A stretch of 7,968 nucleotides of DNA from Candidatus Woesearchaeota archaeon (lineage in GTDB: Archaea; Nanobdellota; Nanobdellia; Woesearchaeales; GW2011-AR4): assembly GCA_030751755.1 (NCBI GenBank), contig JASMFO010000063.1, forward strand, positions 1 to 7,968, read 5' to 3'. The notes under the pieces are model-generated. The model was not told where the DNA came from and ran no database searches. It saw only the letters and a list, made by a program, of their open reading frames with translations. Shown piece by piece: positions 1-5,676 of this stretch. The position numbers and the translations under genes are program-made. Each line of letters begins with the position of its first letter. Position 1 is the stretch's first letter.

Positions 1-393
1 GGGGCAATAGGATTTTATATTTTTGGCGTTGAAAGTGCGATCTTCTGGGGAGTTATAATGGCAATTTTCGCTTTAATTCCATTGATAGGGCCTGCCATAA
101 TATGGATTCCCACTTCAATATTTTTGCTTATTAATGGAATAATTAATAGCTCATATTGGGCAATGGGAATGGGCATTGGGTTGTTCTTATACGGAATTTT
201 CATAATAAGTCTAGTGGATAATATTCTTAGAATTAAGCTAATAGGAGGCAAAGCTGAGGTCCATCCTCTTACAGTATTAGTGGGAATAATCGGAGGCATT
301 AACCTGTTCGGGATAATGGGGGTTTTTATAGGACCTATTGCAATATCCTTATTAATTACATTCTTTAAAGATTTTAGCGGGAAGTATGCATGA
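1..393 (+). CDS. AI-2E family transporter, C-terminal part (5'-truncated by window edge)
   Basis: The frame is open from base 1 and ends at TGA 391-393, so the visible 130 residues are the tail of a longer gene; the ATG at 58 is internal, because the family pattern continues upstream of it. The segment is hydrophobic, with about three membrane spans. It carries the C-terminal hallmarks of the AI-2E family (PF01594, usually about 330-370 residues): an 'IPLIGP' helix-break motif (residues about 26-31), then 'DNILR', 'HPL' and a glycine-rich 'GGINLFGIMGVFIGP' near the end. These are integral membrane proteins. The name comes from E. coli TqsA (AI-2 export), but other members are cation/proton antiporters and archaeal members have no proven substrate, so transport of AI-2 should not be assumed. 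It converges on the DUF655 gene, with 17 bp between the stop codons. Confidence 0.88.
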   Translation, partial: GAIGFYIFGVESAIFWGVIMAIFALIPLIGPAIIWIPTSIFLLINGIINSSYWAMGMGIGLFLYGIFIISLVDNILRIKLIGGKAEVHPLTVLVGIIGGINLFGIMGVFIGPIAISLLITFFKDFSGKYA

Positions 394-396
394 TCT

Positions 397-410
397 GTAA
401 AAATAAAAAT
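397..410 (-). terminator. T-tract terminator after the DUF655 gene
   Basis: Read on the minus strand, the bases directly after the DUF655 stop codon are ATTTTTATTTTTAC, two runs of five T. Archaeal RNA polymerase terminates at such T-tracts without needing a hairpin. The plus-strand transporter gene has no equivalent T-tract in the 17-bp gap. Confidence 0.45.
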
Positions 411-1001
411 CTAGAAAATATCAACAAATAATTTATGCTTCTCTGTTCCTTCCAATTCCAGCATTATTCTTTTTATTATCAGCTTCTCAGGATCCGGAAT
501 TAGATTAACCCTTTTCTTAATATCATCAAGGCTTTCAAAAGGTTTTTCTTCGCGAGCATTTATTATTTCCCACATATGTTTCTTCCCTACACCTGGAAGC
601 AGTTCTATCTGATGCATCCTTGTGCTTAATGGCTTTGCGTTATTGAAAAAATCGACAAACATCTTTTCATTTTTCTTTACAATATCTTTTATTATAAATT
701 CCAATTCACTTTCAGCAGTTCTTGTTAATTTTGACATTGGAAGCTTGCCAACTATATGGTGTATCTTGTCTCTTTTGCCCTCTCCTATATAGACCTCTTC
801 ATATAACTGCAAATACACTTCTTTTTTTGGTACAAGCTCCAGCAGAACAAAATGCTCCTTGCCTATGGCTTGCGCTACTGGAGTCTTCATATACATAGGC
901 CTTTCATCAAGTGGATATCCATTTGGCAAGAAGTCCAGTATTATTGCGTTTTCTTCTTTTGTCTTTTCCATTTTCTGCTCGTTTAATTGTAATGATTCCA
1001 T
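411..1001 (-). CDS. DUF655 (COG1491) predicted nucleic-acid-binding protein
   Basis: This 196-residue protein matches the archaeal DUF655 family (PF04919), of unknown precise function and described as predicted RNA/nucleotide-binding. The N-terminal half (residues about 17-100) is the conserved beta-rich part, starting 'AIILDFLPNGYP'. The C-terminal half has a helix-hairpin-helix motif with 'LLPGVGKKHMWEI' at about 134-146, the usual non-specific nucleic-acid contact. In many archaea this gene lies in the order rpl21e-rpoF-DUF655-ksgA, suggesting a role in ribosome or RNA metabolism (inference from context). Here it follows the 304-residue gene by 8 bp, probably in the same transcript, and the next gene is a convergent transporter, not ksgA. 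The start is uncertain: no clear Shine-Dalgarno precedes the ATG at 1001, and a second ATG at 971 (residue 11) would also keep the whole domain. Confidence 0.9.
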   Translation of the reverse strand: MESLQLNEQKMEKTKEENAIILDFLPNGYPLDERPMYMKTPVAQAIGKEHFVLLELVPKKEVYLQLYEEVYIGEGKRDKIHHIVGKLPMSKLTRTAESELEFIIKDIVKKNEKMFVDFFNNAKPLSTRMHQIELLPGVGKKHMWEIINAREEKPFESLDDIKKRVNLIPDPEKLIIKRIMLELEGTEKHKLFVDIF

Positions 1002-1009
1002 ATTGATTG

Positions 1010-1924
1010 TTATAAACTTGCTGCTGAAACATACTCGTGAAATGTTTGCCTGTAACCATCATTTATGTTTCCAAAAGTTTTCATTTGCAGTGCCCTTTTT
1101 TCCTTTATTTTAAGCAGCTTTTCTTTCTCTTTAATAACATGCTTTATCTTCTTTTCAATTTTTTTTCTTAATTTGTCATTGGCTTTGATATTTAAAAATA
1201 TTGAATTTTCCTTATTACACTCTGTCTCAAACGCTGATAACAATGCAAATACCATTGGAACCCAGCTGCTGAATATCTTTTTTGTGAATAACTTTGCTTT
1301 TACCTTATTGGGTGGGGGGATTTTTGCCTCTAGGATTTCTAAAAGCTCGCTTTCTGCCCTAAGTATTTTTTCAAGGTTTCTTATTCCAAGTTTTTCAGTT
1401 TTTATTACTTTTATTTCTCCACTCTTGTAATCCTTCAGCAACTTTTTATCAAAAAATATGATCTTGTGTATCATCTCATAAACTGTATGTTCAATCCTGC
1501 TTATGTCATTTTCAGTTAGGACTCTGGCGCTTTGCTCAAGATACCTCGCTGGAGTGCCTGATTTAACTGCTTTTACAATCAGCGACTTTTTAATTACTCC
1601 AAGTTCCCGCAAAAGGTCTTCTTCGAGGTAATTGTTGATGGACTTTATCTTATGTATTATATACCTAATCATCTCTATATTTGCCTTTAAGCTGTCTGTT
1701 GCTATCTTTTTGTTAATATTTATTGAAAAAGTGCTTATTATAAGCTCGTGCAGGTTTTTTGCCAGTTTTTTTTTCTTGTTTTCTACGCTTATATCCTTCT
1801 GGACTACAGCCTGCGCATATTTGCTTTTTTTGGCTTTTAAAGTGGTCTTTTTTACAGCTCTGTTTACTTCCCTAGCTATTTTTTCATAGCCGGCTATATG
1901 CCTTTTTTCTATATCCACCCTCAT
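1010..1924 (-). CDS. Unrecognised lysine-rich, helical 304-residue protein
   Basis: I do not recognise a family. The protein is strongly basic (about 53 lysines in 304 residues) and predicted mostly alpha-helical. Residues 1-60 are very basic, with several KK/KKKK runs. Residues 80-215 look like alternating amphipathic helices. A short hydrophobic stretch 'WVPMVFALLSAF' (231-242) is too short and isolated to be a convincing membrane span. Residues 250-287 form a K/E-rich likely coiled coil, and the C-terminus is neutral. There is no signal peptide and no zinc or nucleotide motif. Its own TATA box lies 27 bp before the ATG, and a T-tract ends the upstream rpoF transcript, so it probably starts a transcript continuing into DUF655 8 bp downstream. 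The charge and the neighbours (ribosomal protein, RNA polymerase subunit, HhH protein) suggest nucleic-acid or ribosome association; this is inference. It separates rpoF from DUF655, which are adjacent in many archaea. Confidence 0.8.
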   Translation of the reverse strand: MRVDIEKRHIAGYEKIAREVNRAVKKTTLKAKKSKYAQAVVQKDISVENKKKKLAKNLHELIISTFSININKKIATDSLKANIEMIRYIIHKIKSINNYLEEDLLRELGVIKKSLIVKAVKSGTPARYLEQSARVLTENDISRIEHTVYEMIHKIIFFDKKLLKDYKSGEIKVIKTEKLGIRNLEKILRAESELLEILEAKIPPPNKVKAKLFTKKIFSSWVPMVFALLSAFETECNKENSIFLNIKANDKLRKKIEKKIKHVIKEKEKLLKIKEKRALQMKTFGNINDGYRQTFHEYVSAASL

Positions 1925-1946
1925 TTTTTAATAATTTTAACTTTTG

Positions 1947-1956
1947 TATTTATAAA
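1947..1956 (-). promoter_or_regulatory. Archaeal promoter (TATA box) for the 304-residue gene
   Basis: On the minus strand this reads TTTATAAATA, preceded by an A-rich BRE-like stretch (GAAAATC). Its centre is about 27 bp before the ATG at 1924. That spacing would put the transcription start at or next to the start codon, giving a leaderless mRNA; no Shine-Dalgarno is present before that ATG, which agrees. Confidence 0.55.
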
Positions 1957-1973
1957 GATTTTCAATTTGATGT

Positions 1974-1980
1974 AAAAAAA
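1974..1980 (-). terminator. T-tract terminator after rpoF
   Basis: A run of seven T on the minus strand begins about 10 bp after the rpoF stop codon at 1990, just upstream of the promoter of the 304-residue gene. It fits an archaeal terminator closing the rpl21e-rpoF transcript. Confidence 0.45.
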
Positions 1981-1989
1981 TCCTAGAAA

Positions 1990-2334
1990 TCACTCTTTTT
2001 CTGCAAAGCTGTTGATTATATCCACAATTTTCTTCATATTTTCATTGCTTAAGCTTATAGTGTAGCCCTGCATAACGACCTTAAGGTCTTTAATGGTTGC
2101 AGGCATTATGTCTATGAGCTTGCGTATATGCTGTTCTTTTAGCCTTGAAATATTCAGCTTGTTTATTTTATTATAAATGGCTTCTGCATTCTTATTGACA
2201 CCAATACTGATTAAGTATTCTTCTGTCTTAGCAGCCCTAAAATTTAGTTCTTTGTCTCTATGCTTTATTTTGCTTAGTTCCTCCTTCAGTTGATGTGCAT
2301 CAACAGGAGTTTCTGATATTATTTCCATTACCAT
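1990..2334 (-). CDS. rpoF: DNA-directed RNA polymerase subunit F (Rpo4/Rpb4)
   Basis: This is the archaeal homologue of eukaryotic Rpb4. With Rpo7 it forms the stalk of RNA polymerase, which binds emerging RNA and helps initiation and termination. The body matches the family: an N-terminal 'TPVDAHQLKEEL' segment, a helix with 'KTEEYL', then the HRDC-like domain with 'KEQHIRKLIDIMPATIKDLKVVMQG' and a closing 'LSNENMKKIVDIINSF'. At about 114 residues it has the normal length for the family. A GTG at 2343 overlapping the rpl21e stop is possible and would add three residues. I prefer the ATG at 2334 because GGAGTGA lies at ideal spacing before it; an ATG at 2328 is a third option. It follows rpl21e immediately in the classical archaeal order and is probably translationally coupled to it. 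Confidence 0.93.
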   Translation of the reverse strand: MVMEIISETPVDAHQLKEELSKIKHRDKELNFRAAKTEEYLISIGVNKNAEAIYNKINKLNISRLKEQHIRKLIDIMPATIKDLKVVMQGYTISLSNENMKKIVDIINSFAEKE

Positions 2335-2339
2335 ATTAA

Positions 2340-2346
2340 TCACTCC
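2340..2346 (-). promoter_or_regulatory. Shine-Dalgarno site that sets the rpoF start
   Basis: The minus strand reads GGAGTGA at 2346-2340, spanning the last codon and the stop of rpl21e. From GGAG the spacer is 8 nt to the ATG at 2334 but 14 nt to the ATG at 2328, and the GTG at 2343 lies inside the site itself. This favours 2334 as the rpoF start and implies coupling to rpl21e translation. Confidence 0.6.
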
Positions 2347-2633
2347 AATGTTTTTAAATGTACAGGGTGCACTACAAGCAATTTTTCTTTTCCCTTGTCA
2401 TTTATAGCAATTTCATAGCATTTTCCCCTTAAGCCTTTTACGGTCCCAGCTCTTCCTACAAATCTTAAGTGGAAATTGCCTTTATGCAAAGAAGGCTCAA
2501 TGCTCAAACAGACCCTCTGGCCTGCTTTAAAGGACTGCATAAACCTGCTTACACTTACCTTGCCTTTTTGCCTTCTTTCTTTCTTTAACTTATACCGGCT
2601 TTTTCTTCTCAAGCCCCCAATCTTGTTTGCCAT
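2340..2633 (-). CDS. rpl21e: Large-subunit ribosomal protein eL21 (L21e)
   Basis: This 97-residue basic protein is the archaeal/eukaryotic large-ribosomal-subunit protein eL21. It has the family N-terminus with 'GLRRKSRYKLKK' (residues 7-18), a 'VSRFMQSFKAGQRV' segment, the diagnostic 'PSLHKGNFHLRFVGRAGTV' (48-66) and 'GKCYEI' (71-76) of the SH3-like barrel, and a C-terminal 'LLVVHPVHLKTLE'. Length is normal. It is the first gene of the rpl21e-rpoF unit. There is no Shine-Dalgarno before the ATG, but a TATA box lies about 25 bp upstream, so its mRNA is probably leaderless. Confidence 0.97.
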   Translation of the reverse strand: MANKIGGLRRKSRYKLKKERRQKGKVSVSRFMQSFKAGQRVCLSIEPSLHKGNFHLRFVGRAGTVKGLRGKCYEIAINDKGKEKLLVVHPVHLKTLE

Positions 2634-2654
2634 GGAAATTGAATTTTATGCTGA

Positions 2655-2660
2655 TTTAAA
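2655..2660 (-). promoter_or_regulatory. Archaeal promoter (TATA box) for rpl21e-rpoF
   Basis: On the minus strand TTTAAA sits within CTTTTTAAATC, preceded by a CAAAAG BRE-like stretch. Its centre is about 24-25 bp before the rpl21e ATG at 2633, predicting a leaderless or nearly leaderless transcript. The BRE side touches the outer end of the 68-nt inverted repeat at 2666-2733. Confidence 0.5.
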
Positions 2661-2665
2661 AAGCT

Positions 2666-2733
2666 TTTGGAAATTAGTGAGGTGAGAGTGAGCTCCTTTT
2701 TGCGAACTCGCTCACAATTCACGAATTTCCAAA
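2666..2733. repeat. 68-nt imperfect inverted repeat (long hairpin) in the rpl21e-sepF intergenic region
   Basis: The arms 2666-2695 and 2704-2733 are complementary at about 24 of 30 positions around an 8-nt loop (2696-2703). The outer ten pairs, TTTGGAAATT against AATTTCCAAA, are perfect. A competing inner stem, GTGAGC (2688-2693) with GCTCAC (2710-2715), is also possible. It lies upstream of both divergent genes. It could be a mobile-element remnant (MITE-like), a protein-binding site overlapping the rpl21e promoter, or part of a small RNA; the sequence alone does not decide. Confidence 0.6.
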
Positions 2734-2739
2734 TACCTA

Positions 2740-2755
2740 GAAAAACTTGTTTTTC
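2740..2755. repeat. Short perfect inverted repeat
   Basis: GAAAAAC (2740-2746) and GTTTTTC (2749-2755) are exact reverse complements separated by TT. The repeat begins seven bases after the larger 68-nt one. A two-base loop is too tight for a stable RNA hairpin, so a protein-binding site or chance in AT-rich DNA is as likely. Confidence 0.4.
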
Positions 2756-2771
2756 CGCTGTGTTTCGTTGT

Positions 2772-2800
2772 AGTATATTATGGTAATTTGTTGATATACT
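2772..2800. repeat. Spaced inverted repeat upstream of the sepF promoter
   Basis: AGTATAT (2772-2778) and ATATACT (2794-2800) are exact reverse complements with 15 bases between them, ending about 24 bp before the sepF TATA box. The position and spacing would suit a dimeric regulator or activator site, but 7-bp AT-rich arms can arise by chance. Confidence 0.3.
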
Positions 2801-2823
2801 GTATCTACCTTACAATAGAAAGA

Positions 2824-2831
2824 TTTAAATA
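2824..2831 (+). promoter_or_regulatory. Archaeal promoter (TATA box) for sepF
   Basis: TTTAAATA is preceded by an AGAAAGA purine-rich BRE-like element. Counting about 26 bp from its centre gives a predicted start near 2854, leaving a leader of about 23 nt that contains the AGGTG Shine-Dalgarno at 2867-2871 before the ATG at 2877. Confidence 0.55.
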
Positions 2832-2876
2832 TTTGTTAGTAATTAAAATATTTAATTAAACAATAAAGGTGGTTTC

Positions 2877-3302
2877 ATGGGTTTTTTTGATAAGTTAAAA
2901 GAAAAAGTTACCGGTGATGGTTCTGAAATCATACATGAAGCAGAAGAAGATGGCTATGTTGAGCTTGGGGCAGATGCTGGTGCAGAAGCTGGCTCTAAAG
3001 TAACTGTAAGGCCTTTTGTAATGGAGGACTTTGAAAGCATTAAGCCAATACTTGATTCTTTAAGGGAAGGGCATACTATTGCTTTAGTGAACATAAAACC
3101 CCTGAAAGACAAGGATTTAGTTGAATTAAAAAGAGCTATTAACAAGCTAAAAAAGACAGCTGATGCTATTGAAGGTGATATAGCCGGTTTTGGCGATAAC
3201 TGGATTGCAGCAGTACCTTCCTTTGCCCACATCTACAGGCACAAAAGCCAAGAAGAGCCAGAGAAGAAAGAGGCTGTGAGCGAAGTTAACGAGTATGATT
3301 AA
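2877..3302 (+). CDS. sepF: Archaeal SepF, FtsZ membrane anchor for cell division
   Basis: In archaea SepF tethers FtsZ to the membrane at the division site. This 141-residue protein has the expected order: an N-terminal amphipathic membrane-targeting helix 'MGFFDKLKEKVTG' (1-13), an acidic, Gly/Ala-rich linker (14-40), then the SepF/DUF552 core (about 41-122) with 'VRPFVMEDFESIKPILDSL', 'LVNIKPLKDKDLVELKRAINKL' and 'GFGDNWIAAVP', and a charged tail (123-141) rich in E and K. The start is set by the helix and by AGGTG five bases upstream. It has its own promoter and a T-tract terminator, so it appears to be a single-gene transcript. Its presence implies that the organism divides with FtsZ; ftsZ itself is not in the window. 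Confidence 0.92.
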   Translation: MGFFDKLKEKVTGDGSEIIHEAEEDGYVELGADAGAEAGSKVTVRPFVMEDFESIKPILDSLREGHTIALVNIKPLKDKDLVELKRAINKLKKTADAIEGDIAGFGDNWIAAVPSFAHIYRHKSQEEPEKKEAVSEVNEYD

Positions 3303-3308
3303 TTCTAA

Positions 3309-3316
3309 TTTTTTTT
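3309..3316 (+). terminator. T-tract terminator after sepF
   Basis: A run of eight T begins about seven bases after the sepF stop codon, followed by further AT-rich sequence with no strong hairpin. This is the usual form of an archaeal terminator. Confidence 0.55.
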
Positions 3317-3370
3317 ATATTAAATTTTAATTTTCATTCTGCCTTACAACATATCTCTATAACCGCAAAC

Positions 3371-3378
3371 TATAAAAA
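3371..3378 (+). promoter_or_regulatory. Archaeal promoter (BRE + TATA) for zpr1-mtnP
   Basis: TATAAAAA is preceded directly by CGCAAAC, a good match to the archaeal BRE. Its centre is about 26 bp before the ATG at 3401, and no Shine-Dalgarno is present, so the zpr1-mtnP transcript is probably leaderless. This is the clearest promoter in the window. Confidence 0.65.
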
Positions 3379-3400
3379 CAGAATTCTTTACCTTGGTTTC

Positions 3401-3931
3401 ATGGGGAAACCAGAAACAACACCGGGAGAAGCATGTCCTTTGTGCCATAAGAAGGCTTTAGTCTTGATGGAGAAGGAAACAGAGGTGCCTTATTTTGGAA
3501 AGGTTTTTCTTTTTTCCATGACATGCTCTAACTGCAAGTATCATAAATCTGATGTTGAGGCTGCTGAGAGAAAAGAGCCCTGCAAATATACTTTTGAAAT
3601 TTCTAATGAAAAAGATATGAAAGTTAGGATTGTAAAGAGTGCAGAAGCTACTGTTAAGATTCCACATATAACTGCAATAACTCCAGGCCCTGCTGCACAG
3701 GGTTTTGTAACAAACATAGAAGGAATACTAAACAGGATTAAGTATCAAATTGAAACTGTAAGGGACACGGCAGAAGATAATGATGACAAGAAAAAAGCAA
3801 AAAATCTATTAAAAAAACTTATGAAGATAATGTGGGGACAAGAAAAGCAAAAAATAATCATAGAAGATCCTTCTGGTAATAGCGCAATAATAAGTGATCA
3901 GGCTGAGAAAAGTGTTTTGAAAGTTAAATAA
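3401..3931 (+). CDS. zpr1: ZPR1-type zinc-finger protein
   Basis: This 176-residue protein is the single-module archaeal form of ZPR1; the eukaryotic protein has two modules and acts as a translation-elongation-factor chaperone. One C4 zinc finger is visible: C12-x2-C15 and C42-x2-C45. After it comes the ZPR1 beta-helical domain with 'GFVTNIEGIL' (101-110), a lysine-rich helix (about 113-145), and the family motif 'IEDPSGNSAI' (144-153). The role in archaea is not established; assistance to aEF1A folding is an inference from eukaryotes. The stop codon is one base before the mtnP ATG, so the two are almost certainly co-transcribed. The start at 3401 fits the promoter spacing and the short distance to the first CxxC. 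Confidence 0.92.
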   Translation: MGKPETTPGEACPLCHKKALVLMEKETEVPYFGKVFLFSMTCSNCKYHKSDVEAAERKEPCKYTFEISNEKDMKVRIVKSAEATVKIPHITAITPGPAAQGFVTNIEGILNRIKYQIETVRDTAEDNDDKKKAKNLLKKLMKIMWGQEKQKIIIEDPSGNSAIISDQAEKSVLKVK

Positions 3932-3932
3932 A

Positions 3933-4688
3933 ATGGCAAAAATAGGAATCATTGGCGGTTCTGGATTGGATGATCCTAAAATTCTAAAGGACGCAAAAGA
4001 AATAAGAGTTACAACACCTTACGGAAAGCCTTCTTCTGCTTTAACTATTGGGAAGATTAAAGGTATTGATGTTGCAATGCTGGCAAGACATGGTAAACAG
4101 CATACTATCCCTCCAACACAGGTTAACTTCAGGGCAAATATACAGGCTCTAAAGGATCAAGGATGCACTCATATTTTAGCGACAACTGCCTGCGGCAGCT
4201 TAAGACGGAAAATTGGAAGAGGAGACTTTGTTATCCTTGACCAGTTCATTGACTTTACAAGGCTTAGAAAAATAACTTTCTTTGAGGAATTTCCTCCTGG
4301 AGGGAAAAATGCGAAACATACAGCAATGCCAGATCCATTTTCAGAAGAATTAAGAAAAGCCTTAATCAAGACTTCAAAAGAACTGAAATTTAAGTTTCAT
4401 GGAAAAGGGACTGTTGTAACAATTGAAGGCCCAAGGTTTTCTACAAGAGCAGAATCAAAGATGTTTCGTATATGGGGTGCTGATGTAATTAATATGTCAG
4501 TTGCACCAGAATGTATTTTAGCAAATGAAGCTCAAATTCCATATTCAGCTGTGGCCATGAGCACTGATTATGATAGCTGGCTAGAAGGAGAAGAACCGGT
4601 TACATGGGAAGAAATCTTGGAAATATTCGGACAGAATGTTGATAATGTCAAGAAATTACTTATTGCTACGATACCTAAGATTAAATAA
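3933..4688 (+). CDS. mtnP: S-methyl-5'-thioadenosine / 5'-deoxyadenosine phosphorylase (MTAP family)
   Basis: The enzyme cleaves MTA (and in many organisms 5'-deoxyadenosine or the inosine analogues) with phosphate, giving the purine base and 5-methylthio- or 5-deoxyribose-1-phosphate. The 251-residue protein aligns end to end with the MTAP branch of the PNP/UDP phosphorylase family: 'GIIGGSGL' (5-12), 'TPYGKPS' (28-34), phosphate-site 'ARHG' with R52 and H53, 'VNFRANI' (64-70), 'TTACGSL' (84-90), 'EGPRFSTRAES' (165-175), 'MS' (188-189) in the ribose site, and base-contacting D212 and D214 in 'TDYDSW'. Adenine versus hypoxanthine preference cannot be read from this (M. jannaschii has an inosine-type enzyme). 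It follows zpr1 by one base and ends one base from the convergent alcohol dehydrogenase gene. Its product is the substrate of MtnA, encoded 2.4 kb away. Confidence 0.94.
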   Translation: MAKIGIIGGSGLDDPKILKDAKEIRVTTPYGKPSSALTIGKIKGIDVAMLARHGKQHTIPPTQVNFRANIQALKDQGCTHILATTACGSLRRKIGRGDFVILDQFIDFTRLRKITFFEEFPPGGKNAKHTAMPDPFSEELRKALIKTSKELKFKFHGKGTVVTIEGPRFSTRAESKMFRIWGADVINMSVAPECILANEAQIPYSAVAMSTDYDSWLEGEEPVTWEEILEIFGQNVDNVKKLLIATIPKIK

Positions 4689-4689
4689 G

Positions 4690-5670
4690 TTAATTAGTTA
4701 AGACAACTTTTAAGGATTCTTTTGCATCTGTAACAAGTTTAAATCCTTCCTGTATTTTTTCTAATGGCAATTTATGTGTTATCATGTCTTTAACATTTAC
4801 TTTTTTATTTTTAATTAAGTCCAAGGATTCTTTAAGATCGACAGAAGCTGCTCCATAAGAAGAGGTTATTGTTAATTCATTTCTCCATAAATCAACACTT
4901 GGAACTTCAATGTTTTTCTCAGGTACAGCAAAGAATAAAATTATTCCTTTCCGGTCTATACATTCAAATGCCTGTTTAACTGCTTGATAAGCTCCAGTGC
5001 AAACTATGATTCTTTCTGCTTTAACATTAACTTTTTCTTTAGATACATCAATTACTTCATCTGCGCCAAATTCTTTTGCTTTGTTTAACCTATAATCATC
5101 AATATCAGTCGCAATAACTTTTGCACTAATAAGTTTAGCTAATTTGATATTCATCAGGCCAGAAACTCCAGAGCCTAGAATTAAAACAGTGTGGCGTTTT
5201 TTTATATCAATCAATCTTAAAGCCCTAACACCGCATGCTAACGGCTCAATCATTGCGCCTTCTTCATAAGAAATATTTTCCGGAAGCAAATAGGTTCCAT
5301 TATCAACATTTATTTTTGGAATTTTTATGAATTCAGAAAACCCACCAGGATCATAATTTCCTGTATGTAATGTCTCGCAAGCTGTATGATTATCTTCCAA
5401 ACAATATTTGCAGTTGTTGCATGGAACATGATGGCTTACAAAAACTCTTTGTCCAACGGTATATTTTTTTGATTTGCTTTCAACAATTTCTCCAGCTATT
5501 TCATGGCCTAAAACGCGAGGAGCTTTCTTTATCCTATACCATCCCATAGCATCAGTACCGCAAATACCAGATGCCTTCATCTTAACAAGAATCTCACCAT
5601 CAGAAATCTTTGGAATGGGCCTTTCTTCTATCCTAATGTCATTATTAGTGTAATAAACTGCGACTTTCAT
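4690..5670 (-). CDS. Zinc-dependent alcohol dehydrogenase (MDR superfamily)
   Basis: This 326-residue medium-chain dehydrogenase interconverts an alcohol and an aldehyde or ketone. Catalytic zinc ligands are visible at C37 ('GICGTD'), H56-E57 ('GHE') and E142 ('IEP'). The structural zinc site is complete: C84, C87, C90, C98. The Rossmann motif 'GSGVSG' (166-171) is followed by D189 at the end of the second strand, which favours NAD(H) over NADP(H). The overall pattern resembles the sorbitol/threonine dehydrogenase branch, and the exact substrate cannot be named. It starts 6 bp after the aldolase stop codon, hence the same transcript. In a DHAP shunt it would reduce the aldehyde released by the aldolase (acetaldehyde or methylthioacetaldehyde); that role is inferred from the neighbours. 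No Shine-Dalgarno better than a purine run precedes the ATG. Confidence 0.9.
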   Translation of the reverse strand: MKVAVYYTNNDIRIEERPIPKISDGEILVKMKASGICGTDAMGWYRIKKAPRVLGHEIAGEIVESKSKKYTVGQRVFVSHHVPCNNCKYCLEDNHTACETLHTGNYDPGGFSEFIKIPKINVDNGTYLLPENISYEEGAMIEPLACGVRALRLIDIKKRHTVLILGSGVSGLMNIKLAKLISAKVIATDIDDYRLNKAKEFGADEVIDVSKEKVNVKAERIIVCTGAYQAVKQAFECIDRKGIILFFAVPEKNIEVPSVDLWRNELTITSSYGAASVDLKESLDLIKNKKVNVKDMITHKLPLEKIQEGFKLVTDAKESLKVVLTN

Positions 5671-5676
5671 AAGAAA

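Noticed and set aside
58..393. A complete small membrane protein starting at ATG 58
   Set aside because: The frame is open upstream to base 1 with membrane-protein sequence continuing, and the segment matches only the C-terminal third of the AI-2E family.
859..1889. Plus-strand hydrophobic reading frames (859-1113, 1065-1430, 1632-1889)
   Set aside because: They are antisense to the lysine-rich gene and DUF655; AAA/AAG lysine codons read in reverse as Phe/Leu produce false membrane-like proteins. No ribosome-binding site or family match.
2666..2860. A tRNA or C/D-box small RNA gene in the rpl21e-sepF gap
   Set aside because: I found no T-arm consensus, no cloverleaf and no paired C (RTGATGA) and D (CTGA) boxes; only the inverted repeats are supported.
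3303..3400. A further gene or RNA between sepF and zpr1
   Set aside because: The 98-bp gap is accounted for by the sepF T-tract and the zpr1 BRE/TATA; nothing else is visible.
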